IMG/VR virus record: IMGVR_UViG_3300023198_000265
Span: 1-25,334 of that record
DNA: 25,334 nucleotides
Origin: a virus
Direction: 5' to 3' (one strand)
Program-made: the position numbers and the translations under genes
Notes under the pieces: generated by a model
The model's database searches: none
What the model saw: the letters and a program-made list of their open reading frames with translations, nothing else
Told to the model about the DNA's origin: nothing
In this document: positions 1 to 4,956 of the stretch, one piece after another
How positions within the stretch are numbered: the first letter of the stretch is position 1
How the letters are laid out: every line of letters begins with the position of its first letter

Positions 1-48
1 TTAAGTAATAATACTTGGGGAGCCAGAAATGGGGATGTGGGAAGATGA
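1..48 (+). CDS. possible 3' end of an upstream gene (partial)
   Basis: The first reading frame is open from the left edge and stops at a TGA at 46-48, giving about 15 residues ending in GDVGR. Nothing recognisable can be read from so short a tail, so this may not be coding. It is listed because the remaining 94 bases before the next gene show no promoter or RNA structure that I can support. Confidence 0.2.
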   Translation, partial: LSNNTWGARNGDVGR

Positions 49-94
49 TAGAGCGTGTCGCACTATGACCACAAAAAGGTAATAGGAGAGTATA

Positions 95-556
95 ATGACA
101 GATCCACATGTACCGGGAACACCGGGAACACCAGCAGATGCACGAGCAGATGTTGATCAAGTAGCGGCAGGAGCAGCATTAGCTGCAGCTGCAGCAGACC
201 AAACAGACTCTAAAACAGGTACAGTACAAACTGGCTTTAGTGAAACTGGTCACCAACAAATGTCGGACGTTAACGTTCAAGAACTAGTTAGTGCAGCTAC
301 AGGACTTATGGCTTCTAGTCAAGCGACTCTTAAAGCAACTTTAGACGGCGTTTCAGGCCTTAGAGCACAAAATGCAGCAATGATTGACAATATGACCCAA
401 GCTAATGCTGTGCATCTGAATAACTTAGTTAATTCAGCATCACATCGCCATAGCGAAATTGCAGCTGATCGTCAGTGGAATATTAACGAAACTGATTTCT
501 ACGCTTTCGTAGCAGCAGCAGTTGCAGCAGCAGTAGCGAAAAACGCAGAAGCATAG
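95..556 (+). CDS. alanine-rich hypothetical phage protein (153 aa)
   Basis: I do not recognise this protein. It begins with a short GTP repeat (GTPGTP), then an Ala-rich stretch (residues about 23-36). The middle is Ala/Ser/Asn-rich and predicted helical, and the C-terminus is AAAVAAAVAKNAEA. There is no signal peptide, long hydrophobic segment or catalytic motif. The ATG has a good ribosome binding site (GGAGAG, 85-90). Codons are GCA/GCT-rich and look more carefully chosen than in neighbouring hypotheticals, so it may be well expressed. The low-complexity helical composition would suit a structural or decoration protein, but that is a guess. The stop codon starts a TAGTAGTAA motif that leads straight into the next gene. 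Confidence 0.75.
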   Translation: MTDPHVPGTPGTPADARADVDQVAAGAALAAAAADQTDSKTGTVQTGFSETGHQQMSDVNVQELVSAATGLMASSQATLKATLDGVSGLRAQNAAMIDNMTQANAVHLNNLVNSASHRHSEIAADRQWNINETDFYAFVAAAVAAAVAKNAEA

Positions 557-563
557 TAGTAAT

Positions 564-800
564 ATGAAATATTGGAACCCTAAGGATCGAATCACCTTCT
601 CGGGATTTAAAGAGCAATATTTCGCAGAGTTACGAGAGGAATGGGCTAATGGTGATGCATGGTATATGCATATATTACCAGATTGGTTCATAGAGAAGGA
701 GTATCTAGAACATGCTGAGAAGCACGATCCTAAAGCATGGTTAAGATACACCTTTGACAAGTTCAGAGAAGAAAAAACTGGACTTAAGTTTATTCAATGA
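564..800 (+). CDS. hypothetical protein (78 aa)
   Basis: This is a small, charged, aromatic-rich soluble protein with no family I recognise. It has several Trp/Tyr/Phe residues in the first half and a Lys/Glu-rich second half. It starts 7 nt after the previous stop, probably by translational coupling, since no clear Shine-Dalgarno lies between. Its stop (798-800) is directly followed by the acceptor half of the permuted tmRNA. If that RNA piece extends further 5', it would overlap the end of this gene. A minus-strand frame of similar length over the same DNA has no supporting features and is taken as a shadow. Confidence 0.6.
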   Translation: MKYWNPKDRITFSGFKEQYFAELREEWANGDAWYMHILPDWFIEKEYLEHAEKHDPKAWLRYTFDKFREEKTGLKFIQ

Positions 801-852
801 TAGTAGTAAAATAACGTTGTGGACGGCGGTTCGATTCCGCCCACCTCCACCA
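801..852 (+). ncRNA. tmRNA acceptor piece (P2 3' strand, T arm, CCA end)
   Basis: This 5'-most segment of the permuted gene carries the 3' end of the mature molecule. The T arm is GGCGG-TTCGATT-CCGCC, followed by the acceptor strand and an encoded ACCA. The GGAC just before the T stem matches the tetranucleotide at the same place in E. coli tmRNA. No anticodon arm or 5' half of a tRNA lies upstream, so an ordinary tRNA is excluded. The true 5' end is unknown and may lie inside the preceding gene. Confidence 0.85.
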
Positions 853-902
853 ATAGTATACCACACCACGCAATTAGAGCGGAAATGTCGTATATTACTG
901 AT
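853..902 (+). other. intervening segment of permuted tmRNA precursor
   Basis: Fifty bases separate the encoded CCA end from the first G of the acceptor stem. In known permuted tmRNAs the equivalent loop is removed by RNase P at the 5' end of the coding piece and by 3' processing of the acceptor piece. No ORF or promoter is seen in it. Confidence 0.7.
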
Positions 903-1014
903 GGGGGTGCCCAGGTTTCGACAGAGCGCGAAAGTGCTACTTAGAATTCGGTAAGGCTTAAGCCGTAATAGAAGCAAAAAACTAATTGACAATACATCAA
1001 TTAAAACAGAGAGC

Positions 1015-1074
1015 GCATTCCCTGCATTTGACGATGACATGGATTTCGCAATGGAATATGCACTAGCTGCATAA
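1015..1074 (+). other. tmRNA tag reading frame with stop (putative AFPAFDDDMDFAMEYALAA)
   Basis: The frame ending TAA at 1072-1074 encodes a peptide ending EYALAA, like the E. coli tag ending ENYALAA that ClpXP recognises. I placed the resume codon at GCA 1015. It lies 12 nt after the closing strand of a hairpin (984-989/997-1002, AATTGA/TCAATT) that could belong to pseudoknot PK1, close to the spacing in E. coli. A GCA at 1024 is the alternative and would give 16 residues. The body is unusually acidic (DDDMD). The stop is followed by a small hairpin, AGGC-ATA-GCCT (1084-1094), that may belong to P5. Confidence 0.65.
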
Positions 1075-1115
1075 GCCCTCTTGAGGCATAGCCTGCCTTA
1101 TTACCAAATTGGCTC

Positions 1116-1165
1116 GCCCTCGGCCCACTCCGCCATTCGTAGCGTTCTTGTTAATGGCCGAGGGC
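1116..1165 (+). terminator. 10-bp GC-rich hairpin downstream of tmRNA (terminator or processing structure)
   Basis: GCCCTCGGCC (1116-1125) pairs perfectly with GGCCGAGGGC (1156-1165) across a 30-nt loop. It lacks a U-run, so it is not a textbook intrinsic terminator. It may protect or process the tmRNA 3' end, or separate it from the lysis genes. Confidence 0.4.
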
Positions 1166-1181
1166 ACTTATTGGAGATGAT

Positions 1182-1550
1182 ATGCCTACATGGATTTATA
1201 CAGTAGGGATCTATGCAGCTATTATTATAGGTGGATATTTCTACTATACAACTACGCAGAATAAATTAGAGGCTTATGCTGTATCTACGGCTAAATATGA
1301 ATTAGCTATTCAAACAAACAATGAAACTATTCAGCGATTGGAAGATGATGCAGAAGAACGAACTGCGTCATTTAATGAATTAAGTAGACAATTGGATATA
1401 TCCGAAGCATATCAAGATAGTTTACATGAACTGTTACAAAAACATGATCTAACCCGGTTAACGATTGCTAAACCAGGGCTGATTGAAAATAGGATGAATG
1501 ATGCAACTAAGCAAATCTATCAAGATATGGAGTCTGATACTAGTAACTAG
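1182..1550 (+). CDS. i-spanin (Rz-like inner membrane lysis protein, 122 aa)
   Basis: The inner-membrane half of a two-component spanin spans the periplasm and, with the o-spanin, fuses inner and outer membranes in the last step of lysis. The sequence shows one N-terminal hydrophobic segment (about residues 5-22, IYTVGIYAAIIIGGYFYY). A long polar, Glu/Gln-rich region (about 25-95) predicted as coiled coil follows. No cleavable signal is apparent, as in lambda Rz. The length is usual for Rz. The start has GGAG (1173-1176) upstream. The 3' end overlaps the next gene by 53 nt in another frame, the arrangement typical of Rz/Rz1. Sequence identity to Rz is not evident; the call rests on topology and context. 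Confidence 0.75.
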   Translation: MPTWIYTVGIYAAIIIGGYFYYTTTQNKLEAYAVSTAKYELAIQTNNETIQRLEDDAEERTASFNELSRQLDISEAYQDSLHELLQKHDLTRLTIAKPGLIENRMNDATKQIYQDMESDTSN

Positions 1551-1917
1551 TTTATTTGTTTCTTGCGCTTGGCTTAAGCCAGATGTGATTACAGAAACAG
1601 TATACTTAGATAGAGAGATTCCAATAGTTGAGATGCCCAAGCCTCTTAACTTAGTAGTGCCGCGCATATATGCCGTAAGCTATAAAAATCTAAAAGAATT
1701 TCTAGCTGATAACGAAACGCGGAACGGCACAATAGTATTTATAGCTATGGATGTTATAGACTATGAAGTATTTGCGCACAACCTTGCAGAAACAAGACGA
1801 TATATAAATCAGCAAGGAGCCATTATAGAATACTATGAGGCACAAGCTGGCTCCGGCGAGTCAGACAGAGATAACTCTGATGAACCTAGCGAGACTGCAC
1901 AAAAATTTGAAGACTGA
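1498..1917 (+). CDS. o-spanin (Rz1-like outer membrane lipoprotein, 139 aa)
   Basis: This is the lipoprotein partner of the i-spanin. The N-terminus is a lipoprotein signal: positive residues (K6, K9), a hydrophobic core (SLILVTSLFV) and a lipobox-like FVS-C at residues 20-23, so Cys23 would be lipidated. Phe at -3 is slightly off consensus. A Pro-containing region follows, as in Rz1 proteins. At 139 residues it is longer than lambda Rz1 (60), and the last 30 residues are acidic and may be dispensable. Two Met codons are adjacent (1498, 1501). AGGA at 1491-1494 is too close to be an ideal ribosome site, so coupling to the i-spanin is likely. The end overlaps the lysozyme gene. Confidence 0.75.
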   Translation: MMQLSKSIKIWSLILVTSLFVSCAWLKPDVITETVYLDREIPIVEMPKPLNLVVPRIYAVSYKNLKEFLADNETRNGTIVFIAMDVIDYEVFAHNLAETRRYINQQGAIIEYYEAQAGSGESDRDNSDEPSETAQKFED

Positions 1918-2326
1918 TGAAGGTGTTATTTACGATATTTACTTAGATCACTTAGGAAAGAAAACTTTTGGTGTTGGACACCTAGTAACACAGGACGATA
2001 AAGAATGGGACAAGCCAGTAGGGTTTGCTGTATCCTATGAACGAGTACATAAGTGCTTCGAAGAGGATGTAAATAAAGCTATTAAGAATTGTCAAAAACT
2101 TTATGGAGAAGGTTTTGAAGGATATCCTGATGATGTACAAGAAGTGTTAGTAAATATGGTATTTAATCTAGGACTAACTGGTTTATCAAAATTTAAAAGA
2201 ATGAATAAAGCTATAGATTTAGGCGATTATGCAGAAGCAGCAGAAGAAGGACGGGACTCTTTGTGGTATCGTCAAGTAACAAATAGAGCTGAAAGGCTTA
2301 TGACCCGATTAGAAAATATAACATAG
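1880..2326 (+). CDS. endolysin, T4-type lysozyme (GH24 muramidase, 148 aa)
   Basis: This enzyme hydrolyses the N-acetylmuramic acid to N-acetylglucosamine beta-1,4 bond of peptidoglycan. The T4 lysozyme catalytic triad spacing is intact: Glu14 (in TDEG), Asp23 and Thr29 correspond to T4 E11, D20 and T26, followed by FGVGH (T4 has IGIGH). Further matches are VNMVFNLGLTG (T4 INMVFQMGETG) and SLWYRQVTNRAERL (T4 SRWYNQTPNRAKRV). I chose the ATG at 1880 because it gives a T4-like N-terminus about 12 residues before the DEG. An in-frame ATG at 1835 would add 15 residues with no family match. There is no signal peptide, so export should need a holin. The gene overlaps the o-spanin end by 38 nt. Confidence 0.93.
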   Translation: MNLARLHKNLKTDEGVIYDIYLDHLGKKTFGVGHLVTQDDKEWDKPVGFAVSYERVHKCFEEDVNKAIKNCQKLYGEGFEGYPDDVQEVLVNMVFNLGLTGLSKFKRMNKAIDLGDYAEAAEEGRDSLWYRQVTNRAERLMTRLENIT

Positions 2327-2340
2327 GTAGTAGTAAAACT

Positions 2341-2634
2341 ATGAACGCACAAGCCTCAATAGATGTAATTGACGAAAGAGTTCGTCAATTAGAAGAAGAA
2401 GATTGGGATTATACTCATGATGATGAGCATATAAATGGTGAATTAATACATGCTGCCATATGTTATGCACAAATAGGGCAAAACCCATATGACCCCCAAG
2501 GCCAAGTCAGACCTATGACTTGGCCTTGGGGTGATGACGATTGGAAACCAAAATCAAACCGAGAAAATTTGGTAAGAGCAGCGGCGCTGCTAATCGCGGA
2601 GATTGAACGACTTGATAGGGCAACACATGAATGA
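2341..2634 (+). CDS. conserved phage protein of unknown function (97 aa)
   Basis: This resembles a small family common in phages and prophages. Its pattern is an ERxRQxEEEDWDYTHDDEHxxGEL start, an AAxCYA helix, a PxTWPW motif, then WKPK and a C-terminal helix ALLIAEIERLDR. All of these are visible here. The family's function is not known to me. The His/Asp cluster (HDDEH) could bind a metal, but this is only inference. It starts 14 nt after the lysozyme stop, behind a TAGTAGTAA motif, with no strong Shine-Dalgarno. Its end overlaps the next gene by 8 nt. Confidence 0.8.
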   Translation: MNAQASIDVIDERVRQLEEEDWDYTHDDEHINGELIHAAICYAQIGQNPYDPQGQVRPMTWPWGDDDWKPKSNRENLVRAAALLIAEIERLDRATHE

Positions 2635-2818
2635 CAAACTAAAAGTAACTGGATTAAGTAAGAATTGGCAGGCAGATTGTTTACGTTGGTGGGGTACAAT
2701 ACTAACGGGTAAGTTCGGACATTGGTGCTTTGAGTTTGATGAACTCCCAATAGATGAAACCTGCAGAGAGTTTGAATATTGTACTTGTTTTACGGAAAAG
2801 GAAAAAGCAGATGCTTGA
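2627..2818 (+). CDS. hypothetical protein (63 aa)
   Basis: This is a small, soluble, Trp- and Cys-containing protein ending in a Lys/Glu-rich tail. The Cys residues in CREFEYCTCF are suggestive of a metal or redox site, but there is no full finger. I do not recognise it. I took the ATG at 2627, which overlaps the previous stop and fits coupled translation, over a non-ATG start at 2603. Its last codons overlap the ATG of a tiny membrane protein. Confidence 0.6.
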   Translation: MNDKLKVTGLSKNWQADCLRWWGTILTGKFGHWCFEFDELPIDETCREFEYCTCFTEKEKADA

Positions 2819-2906
2819 ATTTGTACTAGGACTAGTACTTGGTGTAACTATAGCGGTTATAGTACTAGTTATTTGGATAAGAAATAAAATAGGGGGGTTC
2901 TCATGA
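2811..2906 (+). CDS. tiny single-span membrane protein (31 aa)
   Basis: ATG at 2811 opens a 31-residue frame that is almost entirely one hydrophobic helix (residues 2-22, FVLGLVLGVTIAVIVLVIW) followed by a basic tail (RNK) and IGGFS. A strong purine-rich ribosome site (GGAAAAGGAAAAAG, 2794-2807) precedes it. It overlaps genes on both sides: 8 nt with the previous one, and ATGA with the next at 2903. That packing supports it as real. Topology and closeness to lysozyme and spanins make a pinholin- or antiholin-like role possible. It could equally be an unrelated membrane peptide. Confidence 0.6.
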   Translation: MLEFVLGLVLGVTIAVIVLVIWIRNKIGGFS

Positions 2907-3205
2907 TAAACCATCCCCTTGAACTACGCCCTGGTGCTTCTTATGTATTGGAACACCCAAATCCCTTATCAGAAGAAATAAAAACACGACTATTAAGCAA
3001 ATTATATAAACAAACTGAAAGATTGGGATGCAAATTTATTATACTAGATGCTGGACTAAAAATAGTGAGAGAAGTATATGGCGAGAGTGAAGAAGAAAGC
3101 GCACGAGAAGTTGAGCAAGGCGAATATACAACATGTAATTGGTTTATTAGATCCCTCAAACAAATCGAAAAAGATCTCAAAGAAGGACGCATGTCATATA
3201 CTTAA
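2903..3205 (+). CDS. hypothetical protein (100 aa)
   Basis: The start overlaps the preceding stop (ATGA), with a strong GGGGGG ribosome site at 2892-2897. The first 60 residues read like a genuine soluble alpha/beta protein (PGASYVLEHPNPL, then FIILDAGLKIVRE). The last 40 residues are charged and low in complexity, and they overlap the next gene for 128 nt in a different frame. I do not recognise the family. The reading frame may have been extended by loss of an earlier stop, or the two genes may truly share this DNA. Confidence 0.65.
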   Translation: MINHPLELRPGASYVLEHPNPLSEEIKTRLLSKLYKQTERLGCKFIILDAGLKIVREVYGESEEESAREVEQGEYTTCNWFIRSLKQIEKDLKEGRMSYT

Positions 3206-3752
3206 TATCGCATATAATACTACTAGACTACAGAAAATAATTGATGAACATCTCGAAGCAGAAGCCTTTATTACAAAAAGAAAGGCTCAAAATAGGGGCA
3301 AGAGGGCGACAGACGGGGAAATCCTTGAGGTTATTAGCGAATATCTTCAAGGAGAACCTATCTCTCAAATCGCCACAGGATTATACAGATCTGCAGGATT
3401 TGTCCGAGGAATTATCGACAGATTGGGAGTTCCTTTTAGACCGACTAATGCAGAAGAAAGAAGCCAAGTAGCTTTGTTACCAGACGCCTGTGTCAGAGAA
3501 GAATTTCGTACAGGAGCAATGGTTTGGAGCGCTAAGTATCACGCTCCAGCAGTAGTAAAACAATGCATTCCAGGATATGAAGATAAGTACGGATGTGAAG
3601 CATATCAGATATATGTTATAGAAAAGATAGATTCAGATGGGTCTTTTTTTGAATACGTACAAAGCGGGGGTTTCAACGCATATGCACTTGTTTATGACTT
3701 AGGTAGTTTAGAACATTTGACTCAATATGGAGTTAATTTAGATAAGATTTGA
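3078..3752 (+). CDS. putative HTH DNA-binding/regulatory protein (224 aa)
   Basis: The N-terminus is basic (RVKKKAHEKL). A helix-turn-helix-like stretch follows at about residues 35-55 (KKDACHILNIAYNTTRLQKI), then a second helical region (about 75-115, EILEVISEYLQGEPISQIATGLYRSAGFVRGII) that also has HTH character. The C-terminal half is a beta-rich domain of unknown type. I recall similar proteins in T4- and T5-like phages, but I cannot name the family precisely. Inference: a DNA-binding regulator of early or late transcription. The start at 3078 keeps the first HTH whole but overlaps the preceding gene by 128 nt. Later starts would cut into that motif. A consensus promoter follows its stop. 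Confidence 0.75.
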   Translation: MARVKKKAHEKLSKANIQHVIGLLDPSNKSKKISKKDACHILNIAYNTTRLQKIIDEHLEAEAFITKRKAQNRGKRATDGEILEVISEYLQGEPISQIATGLYRSAGFVRGIIDRLGVPFRPTNAEERSQVALLPDACVREEFRTGAMVWSAKYHAPAVVKQCIPGYEDKYGCEAYQIYVIEKIDSDGSFFEYVQSGGFNAYALVYDLGSLEHLTQYGVNLDKI

Positions 3753-3762
3753 AAAATATTTC

Positions 3763-3791
3763 TTGACTTTTTGATATAACTGATGTATAAT
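3763..3791 (+). promoter_or_regulatory. sigma70 promoter (TTGACT-17-TATAAT)
   Basis: TTGACT at 3763-3768 and TATAAT at 3786-3791 are separated by exactly 17 bp, and the -35 lies in the TTTCTTGAC context shared with other promoters in this window. Transcription should start near 3798 and serve the gene at 3841. Confidence 0.85.
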
Positions 3792-3840
3792 GGTAATTCA
3801 AAAGTAGAGAACATAACCAAAAATTAGAGGATTTATAAAA

Positions 3841-4194
3841 ATGGCGTGGACACAAGAACAGAAAGATGAAGTAATTGCTGAATATCTAGCCGCTGAACCA
3901 ACACCCGAAACATCAATGGAGATTGTCAAAGAGGTTGCAGAGAACCATGACCAGTCTCCTAATGGTGTACGTATGATTTTAACAAAAGCTGATGTCTATA
4001 TTAAAAAAGGCCCATCTCCTTCCAAGGGATCGAATGGTAAAGGGGGAACTCGGGTATCTAAAGCCGATTCACAAAAAGCCCTTAGCGATGCGATTGATGC
4101 TGCAGGAGAGTCTCCGGATGAAGAAATCATTAGTAAATTAACTGGAAAAGCTGCTATTTACTTCACAGAAGTAATTAATAAGATTAATGAATAG
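3841..4194 (+). CDS. small T5-like DNA-binding/transcription-related protein (117 aa)
   Basis: The N-terminal 55 residues (AWTQEQKDEVIAEYL, then EIVKEVAENHDQSPNGVRMIL) look like a Myb/SANT- or HTH-type helical domain that selects sites by 'SPNGVR'. A Gly/Ser/Lys-rich linker (about 58-72) and an acidic helical tail follow. Similar proteins accompany the D5-type protein in T5-like phages; I infer a DNA-binding or transcription role. It has its own consensus promoter and GAGG ribosome site, and it ends in tandem hairpins with a terminator, so it forms a monocistronic, probably strongly expressed unit. The linker spelling PSPSKGSNGKGG suggests a flexible, exposed region. The exact family is uncertain. 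Confidence 0.8.
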   Translation: MAWTQEQKDEVIAEYLAAEPTPETSMEIVKEVAENHDQSPNGVRMILTKADVYIKKGPSPSKGSNGKGGTRVSKADSQKALSDAIDAAGESPDEEIISKLTGKAAIYFTEVINKINE

Positions 4195-4247
4195 GTGATT
4201 TCGATCACCCATTTGCACCTAGGGAGGGACGCCTCCCTAGCGTTTTT
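4194..4247 (+). terminator. tandem hairpins with rho-independent terminator
   Basis: The first hairpin is GGTGAT-TTCG-ATCACC (4194-4209), a perfect 6-bp stem with a UUCG tetraloop, starting at the last base of the stop codon. The second is CTAGGGAGG-GACG-CCTCCCTAG (4219-4240), a 9-bp stem followed by CGTTTTT. The second is a textbook intrinsic terminator. Confidence 0.92.
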
Positions 4248-4323
4248 ATACTCAACATAAGTACCTTAAAGCTCAGTAACGTAAAAGATTTTACCACCCT
4301 GGCTACCAAAAGGAACTGTTGTA

Positions 4324-4593
4324 GTGAAAAAAGAAGAACTAAGAGCACTCGTATTAGAATACGGAGATGCTACCATAAACTTTAGAAGTAAAAACTCAAA
4401 TAAATTAAAGTACAATACCTGTACTCTAGATTTTAGTACGTCACATATTCAAAAGAAAACAAATCGTGCAAAGGAAACACCAGATACTTTATTATTATTC
4501 TGTTGGGATACAGATTCATATAGACTACTAACGCCTAGTAGCGTAGTAAGTGTAGTACCCCTATCTGCTGTTTTAAGAAATGAGCCAGCATAA
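4324..4593 (+). CDS. conserved phage protein (89 aa)
   Basis: This small beta-rich protein contains INFRSKNSNKLKYNTCTLDF, then LLLFCWDTDSYRLL and SVVSVVPLSAVLRNEP. It looks like a compact SH3/WYL-like beta barrel that I believe recurs beside T5-like replication genes. I know of no function. It starts with GTG at 4324 behind AAAAGGA (4308-4314). No promoter is evident in the 76 bases after the preceding terminator, so its transcription may depend on read-through or a weak promoter. Its stop overlaps the next ATG (TAATG), indicating coupling to the PC4-like gene. Confidence 0.7.
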   Translation: MKKEELRALVLEYGDATINFRSKNSNKLKYNTCTLDFSTSHIQKKTNRAKETPDTLLLFCWDTDSYRLLTPSSVVSVVPLSAVLRNEPA

Positions 4594-4895
4594 TGGATTT
4601 CTATGATCCCCCACTGTATGAGAAATTAATACACTTTGACGAAGTAAAAAATTTACAAGTAAAATTAACTATAAATACTTTTCGAGGAGTAGAGTACCTT
4701 GCATTACGTAAATATTACCAAGATTTTGATACAGAAGATTGGCTGCCCTCAAAGGAGGGAATAACAATGGCACTTGATTTCGATAACTCCAGGAATTTAT
4801 TTATATCCTTAGCAGAAATTTTGTCACTAGCAGAGTCTAAAGAAGTTTTAGAAGACGTATTTGGTGACCTTTTAAAAGAGATATACGTTAAATAG
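4593..4895 (+). CDS. PC4-like ssDNA-binding protein (100 aa)
   Basis: The core fits the PC4/YdbC single-stranded nucleic acid-binding fold: a beta strand with FRGVEYLALRKYYQDF, then EDWLPSKEGITMALD, then a C-terminal helix that in the family mediates dimerisation. PC4 proteins bind and melt ssDNA. Phage members (for example a T5 protein reported with this fold) are linked to transcription or replication. The 20 N-terminal residues are extra, and the C-terminal helix (LAEILSLAESKEVLEDVFGDLLKEI) is longer than in YdbC. It is coupled to the preceding gene and followed directly by a promoter. The assignment rests on pattern, not on an alignment. Confidence 0.65.
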   Translation: MDFYDPPLYEKLIHFDEVKNLQVKLTINTFRGVEYLALRKYYQDFDTEDWLPSKEGITMALDFDNSRNLFISLAEILSLAESKEVLEDVFGDLLKEIYVK

Positions 4896-4898
4896 TTC

Positions 4899-4927
4899 TT
4901 GACTTCTACCCCAAATCTTGATATAAT
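4899..4927 (+). promoter_or_regulatory. sigma70 promoter (TTGACT-17-TATAAT)
   Basis: TTGACT at 4899-4904, a 17-bp spacer and TATAAT at 4922-4927, in the GTTCTTGAC context. The expected start near 4934 lies 23 nt before the ligase N-terminal gene, leaving room for AGGACA as ribosome site. Confidence 0.85.
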
Positions 4928-4956
4928 GTTTTATAAATTGAAATTTAGGACAATAA

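Larger units (their letters stand above)
801..1100 (+). ncRNA. ssrA: circularly permuted tmRNA (two-piece transfer-messenger RNA)
   Basis: The gene has the two tRNA-like ends in inverted order. Upstream are GGAC (821-824), a 5-bp T stem (825-829/837-841) with loop TTCGATT, then CACCTCC-ACCA (842-852). A 50-nt spacer (853-902) follows, then GGGGGTG (903-909) and the tmRNA-type D region GGTTTCGAC (914-922). GGGGGTG pairs with CACCTCC over all seven positions, including G-U at position 3, the identity element for alanyl-tRNA synthetase. A P2-like helix can join the halves: 923-928 with 815-820 (one G-G mismatch) and 935-941 with 802-808. A tag frame ends ALAA-stop at 1074. This is the arrangement known for two-piece tmRNAs of alphaproteobacteria, some betaproteobacteria and cyanobacteria, in which the spacer is excised. 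The outer ends are estimates, and pseudoknots were not resolved. Role: trans-translation, which frees stalled ribosomes and tags the nascent peptide for proteolysis, with SmpB presumably from the host. Confidence 0.88.

Noticed and set aside
815-852. Remnant of an ordinary tRNA
   Set aside because: Only the T arm and acceptor strand exist, with no D or anticodon arm upstream. The acceptor strand pairs perfectly with the downstream tmRNA 5' end.
754-1040. Open frames on both strands across the tmRNA (66 aa on plus, 99 aa on minus)
   Set aside because: They overlap the RNA gene, lack ribosome sites and have no protein-like composition. The base pattern is explained by tmRNA structure.
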